Assembly (NCBI GenBank): GCA_036350795.1
Contig: JAZBNV010000090.1
Span: forward strand, 1-26,573
DNA length: 26,573 bases
Reading direction: 5' to 3'
Source: JAUVKT01 sp036350795
Lineage (GTDB): Bacteria; Bacteroidota; Bacteroidia; Bacteroidales; VadinHA17
This document shows, in pieces, positions 1-8,220 of this stretch. A program made the position numbers and the translations under genes. The notes under the pieces are model-generated. The model searched no databases and was not told the origin of the DNA. It saw only the letters and a list, made by a program, of their open reading frames with translations. How positions within the stretch are numbered: the stretch's first letter is position 1; every line of letters starts with the position of its first letter.

Positions 1-98
1 CCTTTAACCTATAACCTATAACCTATAACCTTTAACCTTTAACCTTTAACCTATAACCTATAACCTTTAACCTTTAACTTATAACCTTTAACCTTTAA
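1..98. repeat. Degenerate heptamer tandem array (CCTWTAA)x14
   Basis: Fourteen consecutive 7-bp units. Thirteen read CCTTTAA or CCTATAA, and one (78-84) is CTTATAA. The units differ almost only at the fourth base (T or A). The array starts at or before the window edge and ends 15 bp before the first start codon, so it occupies the promoter/leader region of that gene. Read on the minus strand the unit is GGTTAWA, close to the repeats at 21346-21448 and 21807-21841. It is not a CRISPR because there are no spacers. Confidence 0.95.
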
Positions 99-113
99 CT
101 CATATTCCCTGCT

Positions 114-1460
114 ATGAAAAAGACTGTTAAAATCATTATCGTTGTCCTTATTCTTATCCTGGGTGCCGCCACTATTTATCTTAACTCCCTGCTGGACATA
201 ATAACCGGATATGCTGCAAAAAACCTGGCTTCGGGAGTTTTTGTTTCGGGCAGGACACAGGAAGATATGGAAAGCACCGACCTTAACTTCTCATTTATTG
301 CCTTTACAAAAAACAAGGTGAATATTCAGGATATGTCGGTAAGCAGCCGCTTCCTCTGGGGAAAATCCACTGCCATTTACAGGGATAAATTCGGAGTTAC
401 CCTTTTAAGGGATATTTCTGACTCTGATCTGAGAAATGTTTCTTATCCCGGTATTCCGGAACCAGGATATGATGGTGACACTCTTGACTGGCCAAAAGGT
501 GATATAATTAATGCTGCAGACTCTGATATTGACCATGAGGCCTTAAACATGATTTCAGACAGCCTGATTGAATACGACTCTTATGGAGGCAGCGCCTACG
601 CTTTTATGGTATTGCACAGGGGTGAGCCTGTAGCTGAGGCTTATAAGAAGAGGTTTAACAGCAAAACAAGGTTCCTGAGCTGGTCGATGGCCAAGAGTGT
701 TGTTAATGCAATGATAGGGATAATGACAAAAGAAGGTTTGGTGGATATCAACTCAGCTGCAGGCATAGAAGCCTGGGAAAAAGACAAAAGGTCTGAAATA
801 ACGCTAAATAACCTTATGCAGATGCAAAGCGGCCTGCACTGGAATGAAGATTATGGAAACAGGTCTGATATTACAGTTATGCTGCACGAAGCTTATGATT
901 TTGCTGAGTTTGCCTATAGCCAGGAGCTTGATTATGATCCCGGATCACACTGGTACTATTCATCCGGTACAACCAATATTGTAAGCTACCTTTTAAGACA
1001 GAAATTTAAATCTGATGATGACTATTATGCCTTTCCGCAGAGGGACCTGTTTTATCGTATTGGAATTACTGATGCAGTCTTCGAATGCGATCCTTCCGGT
1101 ACTATTGTAGGCTCATCCTATCTTTATATGACAGCCAGGGATTATGCCAGGTTCGCCTTACTATATGAGCAGGACGGGATATTCTGTGGCGATACCCTCT
1201 TTCCACGAGGCTGGGTAGATTATACTGTAGCAGAAGCAGAAGCCAGCGGGGGAGAGTATGGCTCCTTTTTCTGGTTAAACAGATCGGGCGAGCTGCCTTC
1301 TGCCCCCCGTGATATGTATATGTGTGTAGGCCACGACGGCCAGAGAATTTTTATCCTGCCTTCGCGTGATCTTATTATAGTGGTCCTCGGCTATTCACCG
1401 GATGGATCAATGGACTTCGACCGGCTGGTAAAAGATATCCTGGATACTATTCCTCTTTGA
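114..1460 (+). CDS. Membrane-anchored serine hydrolase, beta-lactamase/NylB-like fold
   Basis: A 448-aa protein with an N-terminal hydrophobic helix (residues 5-23) that can act as signal anchor, a non-conserved segment of about 130 residues, and a C-terminal serine beta-lactamase-like domain. The visible catalytic set is SxxK at S191-M-A-K194, a YSSG motif at Y282 in the YxN position, and GHDGQ at 406-410 in place of the K/H-T/S-G triad. SMAK plus YSSG plus GH-G-Q is the pattern of esterase/amidase members such as 6-aminohexanoate-dimer hydrolases, not of true class C beta-lactamases, so a periplasmic esterase or amidase is inferred and the substrate is unknown. No Shine-Dalgarno is seen, and the ATG follows the heptamer array. 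The 3' end overlaps the convergent gene by 14 bp. Confidence 0.85.
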   Translation: MKKTVKIIIVVLILILGAATIYLNSLLDIITGYAAKNLASGVFVSGRTQEDMESTDLNFSFIAFTKNKVNIQDMSVSSRFLWGKSTAIYRDKFGVTLLRDISDSDLRNVSYPGIPEPGYDGDTLDWPKGDIINAADSDIDHEALNMISDSLIEYDSYGGSAYAFMVLHRGEPVAEAYKKRFNSKTRFLSWSMAKSVVNAMIGIMTKEGLVDINSAAGIEAWEKDKRSEITLNNLMQMQSGLHWNEDYGNRSDITVMLHEAYDFAEFAYSQELDYDPGSHWYYSSGTTNIVSYLLRQKFKSDDDYYAFPQRDLFYRIGITDAVFECDPSGTIVGSSYLYMTARDYARFALLYEQDGIFCGDTLFPRGWVDYTVAEAEASGGEYGSFFWLNRSGELPSAPRDMYMCVGHDGQRIFILPSRDLIIVVLGYSPDGSMDFDRLVKDILDTIPL

Positions 1461-1815
1461 TCCTGCTGATATCGAAGAACATATCATAGCCAACAACAGT
1501 AACACGGATTTTACCATCCTCCTTAATGGTACATGAAAAATCAATGTTCTGCTGCGCAACATCTACGTAGGCATTAAAGGTAAATACCTTGTCATTGTCT
1601 TCTTTGAATTTTCCATCCTTAATCGACTCTAGAGACATGCCCGAATCGAAAGTACCTGTAATTTTGCCATCTTCGACTGCAAAGGTGAAGTATACCTCGA
1701 AGCTGCCATCCGGGGTATCTACCGAGCCTTTCCACCTTCCGCTGATATCTTCTGCAGAAGCGGCAATTGAAAACAAAGAGATTGCAATTACAGTAAAGAG
1801 AGATTTTCTGATCAT
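1447..1815 (-). CDS. Small secreted beta-rich protein, lipocalin-like
   Basis: A 122-aa protein with a clear signal peptide (residues 1-21, cleavage expected after A-S-A). The mature part begins with a W-K-G-S-V-D-T-P-D-G pattern and has regularly spaced beta strands and G-K-I-T-G-T-F turns. This resembles small beta-sandwich/lipocalin-like proteins common in Bacteroidota, often seen as stand-alone exports or appended to hydrolases. No catalytic residues can be named. It is transcribed against the preceding hydrolase with a 14-bp tail-to-tail overlap. A near-consensus -7 box (TATATTTA, minus strand at 1840-1847) lies 25 bp upstream of the start. Function unknown. Confidence 0.75.
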   Translation of the reverse strand: MIRKSLFTVIAISLFSIAASAEDISGRWKGSVDTPDGSFEVYFTFAVEDGKITGTFDSGMSLESIKDGKFKEDNDKVFTFNAYVDVAQQNIDFSCTIKEDGKIRVTVVGYDMFFDISRIKEE

Positions 1816-1942
1816 AGTTTTAGCTTTAAAATGAAGGACTAAATATAGAAATACTTATTTTATTAATTGTGTTATAGAATAATATTTTGAATCCCTAAAA
1901 ATGCATATATTGAAGGCTGTAAATATCTAAAATCCTAATTAA

Positions 1943-4135
1943 ATGATGAAAACTGTTTCGAAATTTCCCAGGTCTTTTTTTCTGTTAATTATTGTTTTAT
2001 TACTTGGATCATGCTCCGGAAGGAATGATGAAGTAGCCAGGTGGAAGCAACAGGCGGAAGGAATAAGTATAATCCGCGATAATTTCGGTGTCCCGCATAT
2101 TTACGGTAAAACCGATGCGGATGCTGTTTTCGGGATGATTTATGCACAGTGTGAAGATGACTTTAACCGTGTTGAGGTTAACTATATAAATGCCCTGGGC
2201 AGAATGGCAGAAGTAGAAGGAGAGGAGCTGATATATACCGATCTGCGGATGAAATTGTTTATTGATCCTGAGCAACTTAAGGAAGAGTACAGGGAGAGTC
2301 CATTATGGCTCAGGAAGTTAATGGATGCCTTTGCCGATGGTGCAAACTACTACCTTTATACGCATCCGGAAGTTACCCCCATGCTACTAACAAGATTTGA
2401 ACCCTGGATGGCTCTTGCTTTCAGCGAAGGCAGTATAGGAGGTGATATCGAAAAGATTTCGGTAAACGGTCTGAAGCAGTTCTACGGACCTGATCATAAT
2501 GTTGCCATAGCTAATACAGGACTGGCTCCTGATGGCGAGCCAAGGGGATCCAACGGCTTTGCCATAGCTCCCACATTAAATAAGAACGGGAACGCCATGT
2601 TGCTGATTAATCCGCATACATCCTTCTTTTTCAGATCTGAAGTGCATATGGTTAGCGAGGAGGGACTGAATGCATACGGAGCAGTTACCTGGGGACAGTT
2701 TTTTATTTACCAGGGATTTAACGAAAGATGCGGATGGATGCATACCTCAACAAAGGCAGATGCTATTGATATCTACGAGGAAACAATAGTGGAAGAGGAC
2801 GGTAAGTATTTCTATAAATACGGAGAAGAGCTCAGACCGGTAAAGGAAAGAATAATAACTATTCCTTATAAAGATGGTGAGGAAATGTCAAGCATCGATA
2901 TAAAAGCTTACTATACCCATCACGGCCCCGTAATCAGGGGAAGGGATAATAAGTGGCTCTCGTTCTCAATAATGGTAGAACATGTTAAGGCACTTACACA
3001 GTCCTACACCAGGACCAAAGCACAGAATTATGACGAATTTTATAAATCCATGGAGTTGCTCACAAATTCATCAAATAATACCGTCTATGCCGACGCTGAC
3101 GGTAATATAGCCTATTTCCATGGCAATTTTATACCTGTAAGAAACCCTGAGTACGATTATTCGGGCATTATTGACGGAAGTAAGCCTGAAACAGACTGGC
3201 AGGGACTGCATACAGTTGATGAAATGATTCATATACTGAATCCCGGAAACGGATGGATACAAAATTGTAACCAGACTCCGTTTACCGCCTGCCTTGAATT
3301 CAGTCCTAAAAGAGAGGATTACCCTGTATATATGGCTCCGGATGCAGAGAATCCACGCGGTTATCATGCAGTGAGGGTTTTAAGTGGTCAGAAGGATTTT
3401 GATCTGGATAAGTTAATTGATGTTGCATACGATTCCTACCTGCCTGCATTCGGGATTACTATCCCGGCTCTTGTGAGGGCTTATGATATTGTAAAGAGAC
3501 AGGATGCAACAGTGGCACTCGAACTTAATGATCCTGTTAATGCATTACGCGACTGGGATATGCGCTTTTCTGCCGAATCGGTTCCAACCACCCTGGCAGT
3601 ATACTGGGGCCAGGCCATCCTGGGCAGGTCAAGAGGACTGGAAGTCCCCTTTGGCGAAACCATATTCGATGTTATTGCAAGGGAGCTTGAGGCAAAAGAT
3701 ATGATTGAAGCACTGAGCAGTGCTGTTAACACCCTGAAAGAGGACTTTGGTACATGGGAGCTTCCCTGGGGTGAGGTAAACAGGTACCAGCGCATTAACG
3801 GGGAAATAAGGCAGCCTTTTAACGATGATGAGCCCAGCCTGCCGGTATTCTTTGCATCAAGTGCCTGGGGATCGCTGGCCTCATTCGGGGCACGGACCTA
3901 CCCCGGGACAAAAAAGATGTATGGCACAAGCGGGAACAGCTTTGTGGCCTTTGTTGAGTTCGGAGATAAAGTCGTAGCTAAAAGCATCCTGGCCGGAGGA
4001 ATCAGCGGCGATCCCGAATCACCTCATTTTGACGACCAGGCAGAAATGTACATAAACGGCGTTTTTAAGGACGTACTTTACTACAGGGAAGATATTGAGG
4101 CAAATGCAGAGAGAACATATCATCCTGGTAGTTGA
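1943..4135 (+). CDS. Penicillin acylase family (S45, Ntn-hydrolase) lipoprotein
   Basis: A 730-aa protein with a lipoprotein signal peptide (hydrophobic 12-21, lipobox L-G-S-C24). The region I-I-R-D-N-F-G-V-P-H-I-Y (43-54) is the typical start of the acylase alpha chain. The autoprocessing site is G-S203-N-G-F-A-I-A-P: in this family the chain is cut before this Ser, which becomes the N-terminal nucleophile of the beta chain. LLINPH (221-226) follows, as in the family. The length fits an unprocessed alpha-spacer-beta precursor. It probably cleaves an amide bond of an acylated compound (N-acyl amino acid, acyl-homoserine lactone or beta-lactam side chain); the substrate cannot be read from sequence. 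The residues after Cys24 (S-G-R-N-D) lack the acidic run used for surface export, so a periplasm-facing anchor is inferred. Confidence 0.9.
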   Translation: MMKTVSKFPRSFFLLIIVLLLGSCSGRNDEVARWKQQAEGISIIRDNFGVPHIYGKTDADAVFGMIYAQCEDDFNRVEVNYINALGRMAEVEGEELIYTDLRMKLFIDPEQLKEEYRESPLWLRKLMDAFADGANYYLYTHPEVTPMLLTRFEPWMALAFSEGSIGGDIEKISVNGLKQFYGPDHNVAIANTGLAPDGEPRGSNGFAIAPTLNKNGNAMLLINPHTSFFFRSEVHMVSEEGLNAYGAVTWGQFFIYQGFNERCGWMHTSTKADAIDIYEETIVEEDGKYFYKYGEELRPVKERIITIPYKDGEEMSSIDIKAYYTHHGPVIRGRDNKWLSFSIMVEHVKALTQSYTRTKAQNYDEFYKSMELLTNSSNNTVYADADGNIAYFHGNFIPVRNPEYDYSGIIDGSKPETDWQGLHTVDEMIHILNPGNGWIQNCNQTPFTACLEFSPKREDYPVYMAPDAENPRGYHAVRVLSGQKDFDLDKLIDVAYDSYLPAFGITIPALVRAYDIVKRQDATVALELNDPVNALRDWDMRFSAESVPTTLAVYWGQAILGRSRGLEVPFGETIFDVIARELEAKDMIEALSSAVNTLKEDFGTWELPWGEVNRYQRINGEIRQPFNDDEPSLPVFFASSAWGSLASFGARTYPGTKKMYGTSGNSFVAFVEFGDKVVAKSILAGGISGDPESPHFDDQAEMYINGVFKDVLYYREDIEANAERTYHPGS

Positions 4136-4217
4136 TGGAGAGTGGAGAGGGGAGAGTGGATGAGTGGTGAGTAGATGAGTAGTGAGTAGAGAGTAGGGCC
4201 TGGATGGATTGAGAGTT
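4136..4217. repeat. G/A-rich short tandem repeat (GAGAGTG/GATGAGT type)
   Basis: Directly after the acylase stop codon there is a run of 7-8-bp units built on GGAGAGT, GGATGAGT, GGTGAGT, AGATGAGT and AGAGAGT, purine-rich on the plus strand. It is more divergent than the arrays at 1-98 and 21807-21841 but has the same unit size. No open reading frame or hairpin was seen in it. Confidence 0.8.
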
Positions 4218-4224
4218 GAATTAT

Positions 4225-4255
4225 TTTGTCATCCTGAGCCTCGCGAAGGATCTAA
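4225..4255. repeat. Dispersed GTCATCCTGAGC...GAAGGATCT-type repeat
   Basis: The core at 4228-4253 begins GTCATCCTGAGC and ends GCGAAGGATCT. It matches, from memory, a short imperfect palindrome found in many copies in intergenic DNA of numerous bacterial genomes, including Bacteroidota (usual form GTCATCCTGAGC, a few bases, GCGAAGGATCT). ATCCT and AGGAT arms flank a TCGCGA centre, so it can fold as a small hairpin. Only one copy is seen in this window. Confidence 0.6.
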
Positions 4256-4261
4256 TCCGTT

Positions 4262-4269
4262 TATCTTTG
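4262..4269 (+). promoter_or_regulatory. Bacteroidota -7 box for the DEAD-box helicase gene
   Basis: TATCTTTG is an exact match to the Bacteroidota TAnnTTTG -7 element, 17 bp before the helicase ATG at 4287. This implies a very short leader. No clear TTG -33 element is found at the right distance because that position falls in the dispersed repeat. Confidence 0.5.
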
Positions 4270-4286
4270 CAGCAATAAATTATTGA

Positions 4287-5564
4287 ATGAGATTCGAAGA
4301 CTACAGAATTAACGAGGAGATAAAAAAGAATATCTCAGAGCTGGCCTATAAGAAGCCCACTGATATACAGTATAAATCCATTCCACCTATACTGAAAGGG
4401 GAAGATGTGCTGGCAATAGCTCAAACCGGAACAGGCAAGACAGCTGCTTTTGCAATTCCCGTTATTGATATTATTAACCGGCGCAAGCTAAAGGCCCGCA
4501 GGCCCGACGGTGTGCTCTGCCTTATTATGGTTCCCACGCATGAGCTTGCACTTCAGACAGAATCAGTTTTCAAAGCCCTGGCGGCAAACACCAGGGTTAA
4601 TGCCTACGCCATTCATGGTGGTGTTGAGCAGGATCCACAGGTTAAGCAACTCGAAAGAGGAGTAGATATACTGATTGCCACCCCAGGAAGGATGTTTGAT
4701 CTGCATAGCCAGGAAAAGCTCCGTTTAAACAGGGTAAGCATACTGATTCTTGACGAAGCTGATCATATGCTCGACCTGGGCTTTATTAAGGATATCAGGG
4801 ATTTGATTAAATATATCCCAAAGCAGAGACAAACACTGTTTTTCTCTGCCACTATTTCCGAAAAGATAAAAAAACTTGCCTATTCGCTGGTTACAAACCC
4901 AATAAGGATTGAGATTTCGCCCAAGGATCCTGTTGCAAGAAATATTGACCATTCTGTTGCCTTTATAGAAATGGACGATAAGCGCTTCTTCCTTGAAGCC
5001 TTTATCAGGGATAATCCTGATAGCAAGATACTTGTATTTGTAAGGACAAAAATCAGGGCAGAGAGGGTAATGAAAGCACTTGAGAGGGTGGATATCAAAT
5101 CAAGCACCATACACAGCGACAAGCAGCAGTCGGAGCGGAAACGCACCATGGATAATTTCAGGGGTGCTTTTATTAAGGTTCTGATTGCTACTGATGTAAG
5201 TGCCAGGGGCATTGATATCCATGGAGTAGACTATGTTGTGAACTATGATCTTCCTGAAAGCGGGGAGAACTATGTGCACAGGGTTGGACGAACGGGCAGG
5301 GGCGATAAAAAGGGTATGGCAATATCATTTTGCAGCACAGAGGAGAAGGAGTTGCTTGCAAAGATTGAAGAAAGACTTGGCAAGCAGATTCAGAAGCTAC
5401 TGATATCGAGATCAGACTACGAACTAACAAAAGACCTCTCTCAGGAAAAGGTGCCTGACTGGAAGGCTCTTTATGAAGAAGATGAACGCCTTGATCAGGA
5501 GCATAAATCAAGGCATAAGTCAAAACCTGCCAGCCGGCAAGGCAGGGGCAAAAGGAAAAAGTAA
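4287..5564 (+). CDS. DEAD-box ATP-dependent RNA helicase (RhlE-like)
   Basis: A 425-aa protein with every motif of the DEAD-box core: Q motif (K-P-T-D-I-Q28), motif I A-Q-T-G-T-G-K-T (45-52), Ia P-T-H-E-L-A (83-88), Ib T-P-G-R (132-135), II D-E-A-D (156-159), III S-A-T (187-189), IV F-V-R-T (251-254), V A-T-D-V-S-A-R-G-I-D (301-310) and VI H-R-V-G-R-T-G-R (331-338). A short Lys/Arg-rich tail (401-425) probably binds RNA. The architecture matches RhlE/DbpA-like cytoplasmic helicases for ribosome assembly or mRNA turnover; the exact subfamily is not certain. It is separated from the acylase by repeats and has its own -7 box, so it is likely a single-gene unit. Confidence 0.95.
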   Translation: MRFEDYRINEEIKKNISELAYKKPTDIQYKSIPPILKGEDVLAIAQTGTGKTAAFAIPVIDIINRRKLKARRPDGVLCLIMVPTHELALQTESVFKALAANTRVNAYAIHGGVEQDPQVKQLERGVDILIATPGRMFDLHSQEKLRLNRVSILILDEADHMLDLGFIKDIRDLIKYIPKQRQTLFFSATISEKIKKLAYSLVTNPIRIEISPKDPVARNIDHSVAFIEMDDKRFFLEAFIRDNPDSKILVFVRTKIRAERVMKALERVDIKSSTIHSDKQQSERKRTMDNFRGAFIKVLIATDVSARGIDIHGVDYVVNYDLPESGENYVHRVGRTGRGDKKGMAISFCSTEEKELLAKIEERLGKQIQKLLISRSDYELTKDLSQEKVPDWKALYEEDERLDQEHKSRHKSKPASRQGRGKRKK

Positions 5565-5658
5565 ATCCATAACATATTTCATTTAATCCGTAACATTTAT
5601 TTTATTGCTTCGAGGGAAGTGGATATTTTGGCTGTTGATAAACCAAAGAGCCTACAAA

Positions 5659-8202
5659 ATGAAGAAATATTTAATATTCCTGGTGCTGGTTCTGTGCACA
5701 CTAAATCTGTTTCCCCAGGGTAAAGCAATTTTTCGGGGTAAAATAGATAATTATTATGCTACCTACGTAAACCTTACTGTTTACAGGTATAATCCTGAGA
5801 CTGTAAAAACAGAAAGCGAAAGGCTGAGTAAGAGAATCGGGGAAGACGGAAGCTTTGAATTTATTATCGGGGATCTGGATTTCCCCTTTACCGAATGTTC
5901 GTTTAGCATGGGAGGTGGTGCTCCGGTCTTTATCTCACCCGGCGACAGCATTGTGTATTATTCTAACTACTGGACCCAGAAGGAGAGTATTGAATATAGT
6001 GGTAAAGGTGCTGCAAGAAATAACTACCTGAAGGAAAAATATCTCTACTACGAAAGTAATCCCTATAAATCACATTCAAATAATTCTATCGATCCGGAGA
6101 AGTTTAAGCATGTGCATGATACCAGGTATGAAGAATTGATAGCCTATATCAACCAGGATTCAGTACTGCGTCTGGCTGATTCAGCTTTCTATCAATATGA
6201 GCTCAGAATGATTGCCTGTCAGGCAATATATGATGCATTTACATTTTACAGGATCAACTATAGAAAGTTTCCCGAAAACAAAGTCCCGGATTATCTGGAT
6301 CAGCATTTTAGTAACTCTGTTACAGATGTTGAGGACTACCTGTATGCACCTGAAACAAGAGAGTTTTTAAACAACTATGTCAGTTACAGAATAATTAAGG
6401 AAAAGTCAGGCACTTATTTTGATATTGCTCCCGGACTTTTACTTGACTGGTCGTCGAAAAATCTTATGGGAGAAAGCCTCAGGACATACCAGACTGACCT
6501 GCTTAATAAACTGCTGGACCGTGTAAATACTGATGTGGCCAAAGTGCGGCTGTTAGAATATCTCGATTCCAGAGTAGCAGACAAGCAGCTAAAAGCATAT
6601 ATCGCAAAACAGCAATCCCTGTTAAAGGAGCAAAGCTTTAATATACCTCACGATCTCAGACAATCTGCAATGCGTATTATTGTTTTCTCTCTGGTAATTC
6701 TGGCTATATTTCTGGCAATCAAAAGACTCGGATCTTACTTAAAGGGAAGAGGATTAAGGATAAGCATAAACAGGGTGATACAATATCTGGTATATGCTAC
6801 TGTTATTATACTAATTATTGTATTCCTGGCACAAATGATTCCCTATAGAGGGATAATTGTAATCTTTTATCCAGTAATTATTCTTGCTACCCTGTTTTTA
6901 CACATAAAGATTCTAATCCCGGTATTTGCACTGAATAAGAGAGTAATCAGTTACTGCCTGCTTGTTGCAGCTCTTATTATATCTGATATTTTTTTATTCG
7001 AATTACTTGCTTTCGCTGATGGTCAGAATATTATATCCGGCTTTGCCTATGATATTTTGCAAATGCAATTCTGGTTTAGTTTCGCCCTGGTTCTGTCATG
7101 GTTATTCTACCTCCTGCTATACTCGGAGAAACATAAGATTTATGGGACCAGGAAGTTGATTGAAGCTGGCAGGTTTAGCTGGGAATATACTATATTAATT
7201 ATCATCTTGCTGATTATTAATGCTCTGGCAACAGGCAATGCAAGGCATAATATGGGATTTACAGGACTTATTTATACCTATGCATTAATAGTAATATTTC
7301 TGATAATAAATTTCAGCTTAGTTCCACGCTTTATAAAGACCCGAAGCTGGATTACTTTTATTTCAAGCCTGCTTATTATACTTATCTCGCAGGGGATTGT
7401 GCTTATACTTGCCGAATCAGTGCAGTCTGCGCTTCTGTTAAAGCAACAGAATATAGAGCTTCGCTTTACAGATACTATCAGTTTCAGGTATGGTCTGGAT
7501 ATGTCAAACATACTTTTTACATTTTTGCTGCTTATTCCGGCTGCTTTCTATAATTATATTAAATGGTTGTTGCAGGAGAAGGAAACCAGAGGTTTTAAAT
7601 TATTTCGCCAGAAAGAGGCCGAATTACTTCACCTGCGCTCCCAGGTAAACCCTCATTTTCTCTTCAACTCGCTAAACACCATTTATTCATACGCACTGAA
7701 AGAGAAGAATGATAAGACTGCTGAGCCCATAGCAAAGTTATCCAATCTGATGCGTTTTATGATTGATGATATGGACAGGGAATTTATTGCTCTCGAAAGA
7801 GAGGCTGAATACATTAAGGATTATGTACAGCTGCAGTCTATAAGAAGCTCGGTTCAACACGATATAAGTATTAATATCAGTATTGACTATAGCGATGCGC
7901 AAATAGCCCCGATGCTTTTAATCCCTTTCGTTGAGAATGCATTTAAGCATGGCATTAACCCGGGTGTTAAGTCAATGCTGAAGATAGACCTTAAAGCAAG
8001 CCGGGACAAGATCCAGTTTCTTATCGAAAACAGTTTACTTAAAGGCAGCCATGAATTTGAGAAAGAAAGCGGGTTTGGGATAGGAGTTGAGAATGTAAAA
8101 CAGAGACTTGAATATATCTATCCCGGTTTGCATAAACTATCAATTGCGGAAACAAAAGAAAAATATATAGTGATACTGGATATTGCTTCAAAGAAAAAAT
8201 AA
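5659..8202 (+). CDS. LytS-family sensor histidine kinase with TlpA/DUF4369-like N-terminus
   Basis: An 847-aa protein read from the ATG at 5659 (signal peptide residues 1-20); an upstream in-frame TTG at 5605 gives a poor leader and was rejected. Residues about 21-320 are extracytoplasmic. They resemble the N-terminal beta module of Bacteroidota TlpA-like thiol-disulfide proteins: G-S-F-E-F, then F-I-S-P-G-D-S-I, then Y-S-G-K-G-A-A-R-N-N-Y-L, then a helical segment. About nine membrane helices follow (338-637). The C-terminus is a His_kinase/HATPase pair of the LytS type: N-P-H666-F-L-F-N-S-L-N phospho-acceptor region, V-E-N760-A-F-K-H-G N box, and G-F-G-I-G-V-E-N-V G box. It should autophosphorylate on H666 and pass phosphate to the regulator 18 bp downstream. 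The ligand is unknown. Confidence 0.9.
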   Translation: MKKYLIFLVLVLCTLNLFPQGKAIFRGKIDNYYATYVNLTVYRYNPETVKTESERLSKRIGEDGSFEFIIGDLDFPFTECSFSMGGGAPVFISPGDSIVYYSNYWTQKESIEYSGKGAARNNYLKEKYLYYESNPYKSHSNNSIDPEKFKHVHDTRYEELIAYINQDSVLRLADSAFYQYELRMIACQAIYDAFTFYRINYRKFPENKVPDYLDQHFSNSVTDVEDYLYAPETREFLNNYVSYRIIKEKSGTYFDIAPGLLLDWSSKNLMGESLRTYQTDLLNKLLDRVNTDVAKVRLLEYLDSRVADKQLKAYIAKQQSLLKEQSFNIPHDLRQSAMRIIVFSLVILAIFLAIKRLGSYLKGRGLRISINRVIQYLVYATVIILIIVFLAQMIPYRGIIVIFYPVIILATLFLHIKILIPVFALNKRVISYCLLVAALIISDIFLFELLAFADGQNIISGFAYDILQMQFWFSFALVLSWLFYLLLYSEKHKIYGTRKLIEAGRFSWEYTILIIILLIINALATGNARHNMGFTGLIYTYALIVIFLIINFSLVPRFIKTRSWITFISSLLIILISQGIVLILAESVQSALLLKQQNIELRFTDTISFRYGLDMSNILFTFLLLIPAAFYNYIKWLLQEKETRGFKLFRQKEAELLHLRSQVNPHFLFNSLNTIYSYALKEKNDKTAEPIAKLSNLMRFMIDDMDREFIALEREAEYIKDYVQLQSIRSSVQHDISINISIDYSDAQIAPMLLIPFVENAFKHGINPGVKSMLKIDLKASRDKIQFLIENSLLKGSHEFEKESGFGIGVENVKQRLEYIYPGLHKLSIAETKEKYIVILDIASKKK

Positions 8203-8205
8203 GTT

Positions 8206-8213
8206 TAGGTTTG
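8206..8213 (+). promoter_or_regulatory. Possible internal -7 box before the response regulator
   Basis: TAGGTTTG fits TAnnTTTG in the 18-bp gap between kinase and regulator, 7 bp before the regulator ATG. Use of this box would give an almost leaderless message. It may be a chance match inside a two-gene operon. Confidence 0.25.
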
Positions 8214-8220
8214 TGATACG

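Noticed and set aside
1..98. Telomere-like or CRISPR repeat
   Set aside because: Units are contiguous and degenerate with no spacers, and they lead directly into a normal gene; nothing shows a linear end.
114..1460. True beta-lactamase / antibiotic resistance gene
   Set aside because: SMAK, YSSG and GHDGQ fit esterase/amidase members better, and the nearby acylase-family gene does not prove beta-lactam chemistry.
5605..5658. TTG start for the sensor kinase, 18 codons upstream
   Set aside because: It would put a charged and irregular leader before a normal signal peptide; the ATG at 5659 is the better start.
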